DNA of 64,000 nt, taken from assembly GCA_910584645.1 (NCBI GenBank), contig CAJUAU010000002.1:62001-126000 (forward strand). Direction: 5' to 3'. This DNA comes from an uncultured Eubacterium sp. Lineage in GTDB: Bacteria > Bacillota > Clostridia > Lachnospirales > Lachnospiraceae. Every line of letters begins with the position of its first letter. The first letter of the stretch is position 1. Made by a program: the position numbers and the translations under genes. This document shows, in pieces, positions 42,912 to 50,836 of the stretch. The notes under the pieces are model-generated. The model was given only the letters and a program-made list of their open reading frames with translations. It made no database searches and was not told the DNA's origin.

Positions 42912-44138
42912 TTAAAATTCGATTCCATTTTTCTTCATAAGTTCTCTTGCACTTTCCAGGGAGTCCACACCCGTAGCGTTTTTGATCGGCGCAAATTCTC
43001 TGTCTCTTATCACTTCAAAAGACAGGCAGTTATCCATCATATGTATCATGTCCAATACCAGTGTCTCAAATTTGTATCCATTTGGTTCCTCTGGTTTTAC
43101 ATATTCCGCATTGTCATTAATATAAGGGATTTTTTTCTCTACTATATGGTTAGGAAGATTTTGATTCGTAATCCTTGTGAGAACCTCTACATTGAAAAGG
43201 TAATTCAGAATCACTCCGTAATTATAAAGAAGTTTTCCTTCTTCGTCCCGGGAATGGATCATCTCATCTGTCATCTCATAATATTCCACGATAGAAGGCT
43301 TCCCATCCTCCAGACACAGCACACCAACTCTTTCATTCGGATCCGCCTTTGCCACAACTTTGGAGCCACAGACACATCCATTCTCGATCACGGCGCCGAC
43401 AAATACCGGATCTGCAATCTTCTGGAGAACATTATCTACAGAAAATACATTGAGCCACTCTACCCCCATCTCCGAAATCTTGTCCAAAAGACCAGCTTTT
43501 TCAAGGGAAATAAACCAGCCGCCGTTACCGTTTGGCGAAGATGAGATCTTATACTTTTCTTCCATAAAGATTTTACCATCATATCCTACCGATGGCGCCA
43601 TTTTCTGTACAAAGAAATATACATACTTTCTTTCATATCCAAAATAACCTTTTTCCTCAAAAAAATCAACTGTATCTTTATGATTTTTTTCACTGGTCAT
43701 AATAAACAGTGGAATCCATTTTCCCACTTTATCTACCACATGCAGCATATTTTGGATCAACTGTCCGAACAGATACAGTTCCTTCTCCACCCCTACATTC
43801 AACATCCCTTTTGGCTTATCCAGCCCCAGCCTTGTTCCCTGGCCGCCTGCCAGAAGCACTGCGCCCACGCGGCGCTCTTTTAAAGCCTGGATCCCGACGC
43901 TCTCATACCTATGTCTGTTTTTCTGTATTTCATCGACCGTCACTGCCCCCAGAGGCTCCAGTTTTCCTCTTGGCATCTCGCCGGACTCCTCCTGAACCAG
44001 CTGCAGAAGATCTGTATCCAGTTCTTCAATCTGTTCCAGCAGATAAGTCCTCTGTACTTCATCCAATTCATCCCAATAACGAAGCAAATGTTCCTGACCG
44101 ACAGCAGAAAGTTTCTTTTTTGCTTGTTCTAACGTCAT
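42912..44138 (-). CDS. UDP-sugar pyrophosphorylase, UDPGP type 1 (UAP1-like)
   Basis: Nucleotidyltransferase of 408 residues related to eukaryotic UDP-GlcNAc/UDP-glucose pyrophosphorylases. It shows VGAVLLAGGQGTRLGLDKPKGM, FIMTSEKNH, WLNVFSVDNVLQKIADP, KVVAKADPNERVGVL and a late EYVKPEEPNGYKFETLVLDM. The product is UDP-GlcNAc or a UDP-hexose; substrate choice cannot be read. This class is unlike bacterial GlmU or GalU but is common in Clostridia. Single gene between rho and the divergent malic enzyme gene. Confidence 0.88.
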   Translation of the reverse strand: MTLEQAKKKLSAVGQEHLLRYWDELDEVQRTYLLEQIEELDTDLLQLVQEESGEMPRGKLEPLGAVTVDEIQKNRHRYESVGIQALKERRVGAVLLAGGQGTRLGLDKPKGMLNVGVEKELYLFGQLIQNMLHVVDKVGKWIPLFIMTSEKNHKDTVDFFEEKGYFGYERKYVYFFVQKMAPSVGYDGKIFMEEKYKISSSPNGNGGWFISLEKAGLLDKISEMGVEWLNVFSVDNVLQKIADPVFVGAVIENGCVCGSKVVAKADPNERVGVLCLEDGKPSIVEYYEMTDEMIHSRDEEGKLLYNYGVILNYLFNVEVLTRITNQNLPNHIVEKKIPYINDNAEYVKPEEPNGYKFETLVLDMIHMMDNCLSFEVIRDREFAPIKNATGVDSLESARELMKKNGIEF

Positions 44139-44240
44139 CTGACAAACCTTCCTCTCAAAATTTTCTAATTATACTCTATTGTACCATTTATCCAAAAAAG
44201 CACAAGTAGTTTTCAGAAACTAAAGAAGATTTTTTATATA

Positions 44241-44269
44241 TTGTTTTTACATATTAAAAGTGGTAGAAT
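44241..44269 (+). promoter_or_regulatory. Promoter of the malic enzyme operon
   Basis: TTGTTT (44241-44246), 17-bp spacer, TAGAAT (44264-44269), about 35 nt before the ATG's ribosome site. Confidence 0.5.
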
Positions 44270-44310
44270 AAATGAGGTAAATTTGGAGTTTTACAAAACG
44301 GAGGATCACT

Positions 44311-45480
44311 ATGAGTTATAACGAAAAGGCTCTCGCCTTACATAAAGAATGGAATGGAAAACTTGATGTCACCCCAAAATGCCAGGTCAAATCCAGGGAA
44401 GACCTTGCTATCGCCTATACGCCGGGAGTTGCAGAACCATGTAAGGTCATTGCAGAAGATAAAAAAGAAGCTTATCATTATACGATCAAAGCAAATACCA
44501 TCGCTGTTGTCTCCGATGGAAGCGCTGTTCTCGGTCTCGGAAATATCGGTGCAGAGGCGGCGATGCCAGTAATGGAAGGAAAGGCTGTTTTATTCCGGGA
44601 ATTCGGCGGCGTCAATGCTTTTCCGATCTGTCTGGACACCCAGGATACAGAAGAGATCATAAAAACCGTCGTAAATATTGCCCCGGCATTTGGCGGGATC
44701 AATCTGGAAGATATATCCGCTCCCCGATGTTTTGAAATAGAAAACCGTCTCAAGGAACTGCTGGATATCCCAGTCTTTCACGACGACCAGCATGGAACTG
44801 CCATCGTCGTTCTTTCCGGCATCATCAATGCCCTGAAAGTAACAGGGAAGAAAAAAGAAAACTGTAAGATTGTCGTAAATGGTGCCGGATCCGCTGGCAT
44901 CGCCATCAGCCGGCTGCTTTTAAAATACGGCTTTCCCCATATAACTCTGTGTGACAGATCCGGGATCCTCAATAAACAGACACCTGATCTCAACTGGATG
45001 CAGAAGGAAATGATGGAAATCACCAATCTGGAGGGAAAATCCGGCACCCTGGCAGATGCTTTCGTCGGCGCAGATATTTTTGTAGGAGTTTCTGCTCCCA
45101 ATATCGTCACACCGGAGATGGTATCCACTATGAACCAGGACGCTATCCTCTTCGCTATGGCAAATCCGGTTCCTGAGATCATGCCGGACGCCGCAAAAAA
45201 AGCCGGGGCAAAAGTAGTAGGAACCGGCAGATCGGACTTCCCCAACCAGGTCAACAATGTAGTTGCCTTTCCTGGTATATTCAGAGGCGCCCTGGAAGGA
45301 CATGCTACCCAGATCACAGAAGAGATGAAACTGGCTGCCGCCCTTGCCATCGCTTCCCTGGTTCCGGAAAATGAACTAAACGAAGACAACATCATGCCAG
45401 AAGCTTTTGATCCCCGTGTCGCAGATGTCGTCAGCCAGGCAGTGAAAGAACATATCCATGATGAAACGGCTCTGGGGTGA
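44311..45480 (+). CDS. NAD(P)-dependent malic enzyme
   Basis: Oxidative decarboxylation of malate to pyruvate, 389 residues, the short bacterial form. It has YTPGVAEPCKVIAED (catalytic Tyr region), VSDGSAVLGLGNIG, EDISAPRCFEIE, FHDDQHGTAIV (metal-binding Asp pair) and the Rossmann motif VVNGAGSAGIAI. The cofactor motif does not decide NAD versus NADP. ATG at 44311 follows ACGGAGG. First gene of a plus-strand run with the radical SAM and DUF4364 genes, whose starts overlap the preceding stops. Confidence 0.95.
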   Translation: MSYNEKALALHKEWNGKLDVTPKCQVKSREDLAIAYTPGVAEPCKVIAEDKKEAYHYTIKANTIAVVSDGSAVLGLGNIGAEAAMPVMEGKAVLFREFGGVNAFPICLDTQDTEEIIKTVVNIAPAFGGINLEDISAPRCFEIENRLKELLDIPVFHDDQHGTAIVVLSGIINALKVTGKKKENCKIVVNGAGSAGIAISRLLLKYGFPHITLCDRSGILNKQTPDLNWMQKEMMEITNLEGKSGTLADAFVGADIFVGVSAPNIVTPEMVSTMNQDAILFAMANPVPEIMPDAAKKAGAKVVGTGRSDFPNQVNNVVAFPGIFRGALEGHATQITEEMKLAAALAIASLVPENELNEDNIMPEAFDPRVADVVSQAVKEHIHDETALG

Positions 45481-46390
45481 AAAACCCTACCACTCTCTGG
45501 ACTATGAGATGAAACGGCGTTATGGTGAAAAAATATATAAGGTATCTCTTGAGAGTGGTCTGACCTGCCCCAACAGGGACGGAACCCTGAACCGGGGAGG
45601 CTGTATCTTCTGCAGCGGAAACGGCTCCGGCGACTTTGCTTCTCCCAGAACCGGTTCCATCCGGACACAGATCGACAACGGCATCCGCGGTCTGTCGGAA
45701 CGCAAACAGGTAGGTAATCGTTTTATCGCTTATTTTCAGTCTTTTACCAATACCTATGCGCCCATAGAGGTTCTCCGCCCCATGTACATGGAAGCTCTGA
45801 AACATCCAGATATAGTCATGTTGTCCATCGCCACCCGGCCGGATTGTCTGCCGGCAGAAGTCATGGAGCTTTTAGAAGAATGCCGCAGGATCAAGCCTGT
45901 TATAGTAGAACTTGGTCTGCAGACCATTCATGAATCCACCGCTGAGCTGATTCACCGGGGATATCCTCTGAAAGTTTATGATACAGCTGTAGAATCTTTG
46001 AGATCTATTGGCATCGAAGTAGTCACTCACGTCATAGCCGGACTGCCCCATGAGACTGAAACCGATTTTCTTGAGACGGTTGCCCATGTGGGAAACCTGT
46101 CTGACGGGATAAAAATACAACTGCTGCATATATTAAAAAATACAGTTCTGGCAGATATGTACCGGAATCACGAATTCAGGGCACTGTCCCAGGAGGAGTA
46201 TATACAGATTGTACTCCGTTCCCTTTCCATTCTGCCGGAACACATCATCATCCATCGTCTGACCGGAGACGGACCGGGAGACCTGCTCATCGCTCCCGAG
46301 TGGAGCCGTCACAAACGGCAGGTACTAAATGAGATCCACCGCCAGCTTAAGATCCGGAATATCTGGCAGGGAAAGGAGTATACCCCCTGA
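45458..46390 (+). CDS. Radical SAM protein, YhcC/YtqA (TIGR01212) type
   Basis: A 310-residue radical SAM enzyme of unknown reaction. The cluster-binding cysteines are in CPNRDGTLNRGGCIFC, spaced as in YhcC/YtqA rather than the classic CX3CX2C. Other blocks are GSGDFA, AYFQSFTNTYAP, IATRPDCL, VELGLQTIHE, HVIAGLPHETE and IKIQLLHILKNT. It overlaps the malic enzyme end by 23 nt and its stop overlaps the DUF4364 start (TGATG). The partner genes give no clear hint of the substrate; an RNA-modification or peptide-modification role is speculative. Confidence 0.9.
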   Translation: MMKRLWGEKPYHSLDYEMKRRYGEKIYKVSLESGLTCPNRDGTLNRGGCIFCSGNGSGDFASPRTGSIRTQIDNGIRGLSERKQVGNRFIAYFQSFTNTYAPIEVLRPMYMEALKHPDIVMLSIATRPDCLPAEVMELLEECRRIKPVIVELGLQTIHESTAELIHRGYPLKVYDTAVESLRSIGIEVVTHVIAGLPHETETDFLETVAHVGNLSDGIKIQLLHILKNTVLADMYRNHEFRALSQEEYIQIVLRSLSILPEHIIIHRLTGDGPGDLLIAPEWSRHKRQVLNEIHRQLKIRNIWQGKEYTP

Positions 46391-46905
46391 TGAAAGAAGC
46401 CTTTACCATCTACAAACTTATTATTCTGTATACCCTCAACCAGGTAGAAGCCCCTATGACCCTTAATTTGATCTCAGATTATATAACAGACCGGGGTTAT
46501 ACTAATTATTTTAATGTACAAAATGCCTTTGCCGAACTTCTGGAGGCAGAATTCATATCCTGCTCAGCTACCTATAACACCTCTTTTTACAGTATTACAG
46601 ACGCGGGCAGGGAAACACTGGACTTATTTATTTCCAGCCTTTCTCCAGAAATACGTCAGGAAATCGATGAGTACCTGGAAAAAAACAATCTTCCGATCAT
46701 GGAACGTCTTACGGTGATCAGTGATTATACCCTTTTAGATCATGGTGAATATATCGCCACCTGCTCTCTTCGTGAAAACAATCATATTCTGTTTGAAACA
46801 AAATTGTCTGTGCCGACGGAAGAGGATGCAGTAAAAATATGTAACAACTGGCGGGAGCAAAGCAGTGAATTATATTCCCTATCCATAAAAAGACTGCTCC
46901 GCTGA
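46390..46905 (+). CDS. DUF4364 family protein, winged-helix-like
   Basis: A 171-residue protein of the DUF4364 family, which has a PadR-like winged-helix fold. N-terminal helices (AFTIYKLIILYTLNQVEAP) and the wing (YNTSFYSITDAGRETLDLF) suggest DNA binding; the C-terminal half is an alpha/beta domain (YIATCSLRENNHILFETKLS). It is coupled to the radical SAM gene by TGATG. No target is known. Confidence 0.88.
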   Translation: MKEAFTIYKLIILYTLNQVEAPMTLNLISDYITDRGYTNYFNVQNAFAELLEAEFISCSATYNTSFYSITDAGRETLDLFISSLSPEIRQEIDEYLEKNNLPIMERLTVISDYTLLDHGEYIATCSLRENNHILFETKLSVPTEEDAVKICNNWREQSSELYSLSIKRLLR

Positions 46906-46958
46906 ACAGCCTTTTTATCTTTTCCTCACAAAAAAATACTTTTCCTTTGGAATATGTA

Positions 46959-46987
46959 TTGCAATTTCTTTCTGATTTTAGTAAACT
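46959..46987 (+). promoter_or_regulatory. Candidate promoter of the zinc-ribbon gene
   Basis: TTGCAA (46959-46964), 17-bp spacer, TAAACT (46982-46987), followed by the TAGGAGG ribosome site at about 47002. Confidence 0.35.
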
Positions 46988-47015
46988 TTAATTATATCAT
47001 GTAGGAGGTGGCACA

Positions 47016-47447
47016 ATGGCAGATAATAAAGTGATACTTAAAAAAGAACGTTATTCTGACGATTCGCAGTTCTGGTGCCCTGAATGCCATATTTTAATGC
47101 AATATAAATATGCCGGAAAATTCGTATGCGAGAAATGTGGCAGTGAAGAATATAATGATTTTGGAAAGATAAAAAAATATCTCGATGAAAACGGTCCTAC
47201 CAACGCCGTTGAATTGTCTGCAAATACTGGAGTCCGTAAATCAAAGATCGGGGAATATCTCCGGTTAGGCAGAGTAGAGATACCAGAAAATTCTTCTGTC
47301 TTTATTCACTGCAAGAGCTGCGGTGTTCCGATCCGTTTTGGCAATTACTGTGCCAACTGTGTACATTCCAAAAATATACAGGGTGCTTTCATTGGCGAAG
47401 TTGCAAAATCTGCAAACAGCAAGATGCGGTTTTTGGATAATGAATAA
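47016..47447 (+). CDS. Zinc-ribbon and helix-turn-helix protein of unknown function
   Basis: A 143-residue protein. It has one zinc ribbon at about 21-42 (WCPECHILM to VCEKCGSEE), a central helix-turn-helix (GPTNAVELSANTGVRKSKIG, EYLRLGRVEIPE) and a second ribbon at about 98-118 (HCKSCGVPIRFGNYCANCV). The layout resembles small YvyF-like regulators found near flagellar genes, but no flagellar genes are in view. The ATG follows AGGAGGTGGCACA. The stop is 6 bp from the convergent surface-protein gene, leaving no room for a terminator. Confidence 0.85.
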   Translation: MADNKVILKKERYSDDSQFWCPECHILMQYKYAGKFVCEKCGSEEYNDFGKIKKYLDENGPTNAVELSANTGVRKSKIGEYLRLGRVEIPENSSVFIHCKSCGVPIRFGNYCANCVHSKNIQGAFIGEVAKSANSKMRFLDNE

Positions 47448-47453
47448 ACCACA

Positions 47454-50372
47454 TCATTCTTTTGCTGCCCGCACCCGGTATATCCGGCTCCATTTTCCAT
47501 ACATTTTTTTCTTTCCCGTTTTGGAATATGCCCGGATCTTTATATAACATTTTTTTGAATATTTCCATTTAAAACTTGTCCGCATTCTGCGGACATTTTT
47601 TCTTTTCACACCTTTTTTCATTGACCGCTTTGGTGAATACTGCACCTGGTAGCCGGCCGCTCCACCTATCTTTTTCCACCAGATATAGATCTTCTTTTTC
47701 TTCCGCTTTGCCTCTTTGATCTTAACTCTGCCAGGACGGTCCACACCATCCCCGCTCCCAACATATTTTCTCTCCTGCCAGTTATCGAACATCTGGATCC
47801 ATTGGGAGATGCCCTGGCCTTCCTGTACTTCCTCTGACGCAGTCACTTCGGCTGGCGTTATCCCAGGTACTGTATCTGAAGTTATATCTGGTGTTTTATC
47901 CGGAAATGTGTCGGGTGCCGCACCCGGTGTCACTGCTGGTGTTGTGTCCGGCTGCGTGTCCGGCCTCCAGGTCATCCCAGGCGTTGTATCTGGTGTTATC
48001 CCAGGATGTATATCTGGTGTTGTATCCGGCGTTCTATCCGGTCTCCAGGTCATCCCAGGCGTTGTATCGGGTGTTCTGCCCGGTGTCGTTCCAGGATGTA
48101 TATCTGGTGCCGCATCCGGTGTTCTATCCGGTATCGGCGTCGGCTCCGGTGTCGGCACTATCACATGAACTGCCACCTGGCGCGTAATCTTTTTTTCTTC
48201 TTCATCATACCCTTCCACTCCGCTGAAATCATAATTTACCAGGTCCTTCGGCTCAAAAACCACCGGATAAGACCCGTTCCCGGCTTCAGGAATTTTATTG
48301 GGCATTTTCCACGAAAATATTCCATATGTATTATAATACTCTGACAGAATTGAACTTCCCAGCCGTTCTCCGCTGAGAATCGCCGAAGCAGTAGGAAATG
48401 CAAGTTCATAGATCTGTTTCCGCTTTATGATGACCATACGCATTCCGCAGAAGGTCTCATACCCCGTCCTGGAAACTTCAAAATATACGTTATATCTTCC
48501 CACATTTACATAGGATGGACAAACAGTTGTTGTATACTCTCCTTTTTGGGTGCCATATCTGACGACAGCGTCCTTATCCGTCTGAACAGAGATACTGTGG
48601 GGATTTCCGTCATAATCTCCAGAATACCCCTCGGACTCAACCTGCAGCGTATTTTTTTCAATGATTACATCCGCGCTCCCGGTATATGTAGCATAATTGG
48701 GTTTAACTACCCGGAAATACGTTCGATATGTTCCTGGAAGTGTATACTCTGGACATTTGTCCATCGTGTACTGCCCCTCTTCTGTCCCGTATTCAATCTT
48801 TCCGCCCTCATCATGAGCCACAGCAATGGAGTGGGGCTTTCCGTCATAAACTCCCTTATAGGAATAAGCTTTTAGCGTAGAAAATTCTGCCTCACGAATA
48901 GTAAATTCCGCCATACTTCTTCCTGTATAATTTCCCTTTCCTGATATATGGATGACGGCTGTGCCCGCATTTACATTATTTTCATAGGACAATGAATAAT
49001 CTGTCCCCATCTTCAATTTCACGCTGCTATAATAAATCTCCAGCTCTGGCCAGAATCCTTTTCCTGTATAAGTAAAGGGTTCCAGTTCTTTTACCATGCA
49101 ATCCGATATCTTTTGCTCCTTGCTATCACCAAGACGCAGACCATCCATATATTTATTACTTTCCAATGCCCCGCAATTCCATCCCCTGGAAAGATATTTA
49201 ATAACCTCATCCTTATTATTCTTTACATAATTCACCTTTAACCCTTTTCCACCTCCTCCGAGATAATAAGGTTTATTGTACGGGCTGTTCAATGCCGTAT
49301 CCCCGGCAAAACAATGGTACTTTTCCGGATCTTTGATCACCGTATAAATGGTCATGGAGCCCTCTGCATTTGTGCAGCACGCCAGACAATACCGCATGGT
49401 CGTGACATTGGGCGGAATGTCCGGCACTGTTTCCATACTCTGGCAGTTATAAAAGGCATAATCCAGATTTTTCACACCCTTCGGTATCTCCGGCGCTGTC
49501 AGTATTTCATAACAATAACTGAACGCACCACTCATATCCTCCAGTGTTTTTGAAGTAATAACAGGTACAGCCAGTAATTCTATGCAGTATGTAAAACAAT
49601 AACTCATGGATTTTACATTAGGCGGAATGGAAGCCGCTGATCTCATTTTATAGCAGTATTCAAAGGTATGATCCATTCGTTCAACCCCTTCAGGTATCGT
49701 CGGTGCCGCCGTGAGCATTTTACACCAGCTGAAAGTATAGGACAGATCTCTTGCCGCCTTCGGCAGACGTGGTGCCGAAACGAGCGCCGTATTTCTGAAC
49801 ATATAACTCATGTCCTCGATACGGTCACTCTGGATCACCGGCGTAACTGCCAGGGCAAGACAGCCATCAAACAGACCTGAAGCCTCGGCTACATTTTCTG
49901 GAATAGTGATCTGCTGGTTCAGACTGCTGCAATTTTTAAAAGCTCTGGTTATGGATACAGCAGTTTTCGGTATCGTCCCAACCTGCCTGAGCTGCCGGCA
50001 GCCGAGAAAGCTCTCCTGCATTTTTTCAACTCCCATTGGAATGTTGTTGACAGAACCAAGCTTAGGACTGTCAGCAAAATAACTGCTGATATCCCCTCCA
50101 GGAACACTGCTCATGGCAAAAACAACCTTTTTAATTTCTGTCCGATAACCATACCACGGCACATTTTCCCCTTTCACAGCCACAAATTCGCCGCTGCCTG
50201 ACAGGGTAAGCACGCCGTCGGAATCCAGCTGCCAGCTATTATTCCCTATCTTTCCACTAGCCACTACAACAGTAGACGCAAAGGCAGGCGCTTCCTGCAG
50301 GATTCCCGCCAGCAAGGCAAAGACCAGCAGAAAAGATACTATTAATTTTTCAAACCCTTTCTTTATTTTCAT
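47454..50372 (-). CDS. BspA-like secreted surface protein with repeat, YDG and fibronectin-like domains
   Basis: A 972-residue secreted protein. A signal peptide (KLIVSFLLVFALLAGILQ, ending PAFA) is followed by about ten irregular 23-residue repeats (about 100-345; M..xF..C..L...P.IP..V, as in BspA/DUF285 proteins, each with a Cys), Ig-like modules (YTGKGFWPELEIYY; YKGVYDGKPHSIAV; YSGDYDGNPHSISV), a Pro/Thr/Asp-rich linker with 26-residue repeats, and a basic fibronectin-III-like C-terminus (WWKKIGGAAGYQVQYSPK). There is no LPXTG or hydrophobic tail, so attachment may be ionic. Adhesion is likely. A long structured leader precedes it. Confidence 0.88.
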   Translation of the reverse strand: MKIKKGFEKLIVSFLLVFALLAGILQEAPAFASTVVVASGKIGNNSWQLDSDGVLTLSGSGEFVAVKGENVPWYGYRTEIKKVVFAMSSVPGGDISSYFADSPKLGSVNNIPMGVEKMQESFLGCRQLRQVGTIPKTAVSITRAFKNCSSLNQQITIPENVAEASGLFDGCLALAVTPVIQSDRIEDMSYMFRNTALVSAPRLPKAARDLSYTFSWCKMLTAAPTIPEGVERMDHTFEYCYKMRSAASIPPNVKSMSYCFTYCIELLAVPVITSKTLEDMSGAFSYCYEILTAPEIPKGVKNLDYAFYNCQSMETVPDIPPNVTTMRYCLACCTNAEGSMTIYTVIKDPEKYHCFAGDTALNSPYNKPYYLGGGGKGLKVNYVKNNKDEVIKYLSRGWNCGALESNKYMDGLRLGDSKEQKISDCMVKELEPFTYTGKGFWPELEIYYSSVKLKMGTDYSLSYENNVNAGTAVIHISGKGNYTGRSMAEFTIREAEFSTLKAYSYKGVYDGKPHSIAVAHDEGGKIEYGTEEGQYTMDKCPEYTLPGTYRTYFRVVKPNYATYTGSADVIIEKNTLQVESEGYSGDYDGNPHSISVQTDKDAVVRYGTQKGEYTTTVCPSYVNVGRYNVYFEVSRTGYETFCGMRMVIIKRKQIYELAFPTASAILSGERLGSSILSEYYNTYGIFSWKMPNKIPEAGNGSYPVVFEPKDLVNYDFSGVEGYDEEEKKITRQVAVHVIVPTPEPTPIPDRTPDAAPDIHPGTTPGRTPDTTPGMTWRPDRTPDTTPDIHPGITPDTTPGMTWRPDTQPDTTPAVTPGAAPDTFPDKTPDITSDTVPGITPAEVTASEEVQEGQGISQWIQMFDNWQERKYVGSGDGVDRPGRVKIKEAKRKKKKIYIWWKKIGGAAGYQVQYSPKRSMKKGVKRKNVRRMRTSFKWKYSKKCYIKIRAYSKTGKKKMYGKWSRIYRVRAAKE
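47965..48120 (-). repeat. Two tandem 78-bp repeats in the surface-protein linker
   Basis: Copies at 47965-48042 and 48043-48120 encode 26-residue units built from TPDTTPG, MTWRPD and PDIHPG. Related partial units flank them on both sides, so the whole 47.87-48.16 kb stretch is a degenerating tandem array. Confidence 0.85.
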
Positions 50373-50637
50373 ACATAAATCCCCCTTATTAATGCTAAAT
50401 ACAAATTAAACAGCTTGTCACTCTCTTAACTATACATAAAAAATTACATTCATGACACATTCCCCCTTGCCTTTATTATCGCTGCATTCCCGGCAGTAAT
50501 ATACCGTCACAGCTCCGCCGCGAAGACGCCGATATGTCCCTGCTGCCCACGAAGGCTGTGTTTTCTGATGGCAGTTCCATCTTGTGATTGTGATTTCCAG
50601 ACGAAATGTCTGATCCTGAATTTAGAAGTTCAGATTG
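50373..50637 (-). promoter_or_regulatory. Long structured 5' leader of the surface-protein gene, class not recognised
   Basis: About 265 nt are transcribed before the surface-protein ATG if the promoter at 50644-50672 is used. On the minus strand there are successive stems: CTGAA/TTCAG, CAGAC-ATTTC-GTCTG, GATGG-AACTG-CCATC, GCC-TTCGT-GGGC, and GGCAG/CTGCC enclosing a CGGCGTC-rich domain. The GC-rich folded part (about 50490-50635) contrasts with the AT-rich stretch next to the start. It does not match the riboswitch classes I can recall (c-di-GMP-I, TPP, SAM, cobalamin). An independent small RNA is also possible. Confidence 0.5.
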
Positions 50638-50643
50638 ATTGTC

Positions 50644-50672
50644 ATTATATCTCCTTTTCTGACAAATTGCAA
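50644..50672 (-). promoter_or_regulatory. Promoter of the structured leader
   Basis: Minus-strand TTGCAA (50667-50672), 17-bp spacer, consensus TATAAT (50644-50649). Between 50673 and 50752 I see only AT-rich sequence and no gene. Confidence 0.6.
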
Positions 50673-50752
50673 GAGTTATTTTTATTAATTTAATAAATAA
50701 CAACGAGGGGCCTGATCCTTTTGCTCCGCGGATAGGGGACTTTCCTATGCAT

Positions 50753-50788
50753 AAAAAGAACAGGCGAATGATCTCACCTGTTCTTTTT
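50753..50788. terminator. Terminator after the second metY
   Basis: AAAAAGAACAGG (50753-50764) and CCTGTTCTTTTT (50777-50788), a perfect 12-bp stem with T5 on both sides, so it is bidirectional. Confidence 0.92.
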
Positions 50789-50836
50789 AGCCATATGACA
50801 CATGGGAGCAAATGGTATCCCGTCCTGACGGCTGTG

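Noticed and set aside
47870..48160. CRISPR array
   Set aside because: Direct repeats are in frame, encode a Pro/Thr/Asp linker, and have no unique spacers.
50476..50811. 111-codon minus-strand ORF in the surface-protein leader
   Set aside because: It starts inside the metY2 terminator region, crosses the promoter and hairpins, and its composition is not protein-like. The structured-RNA reading fits better.
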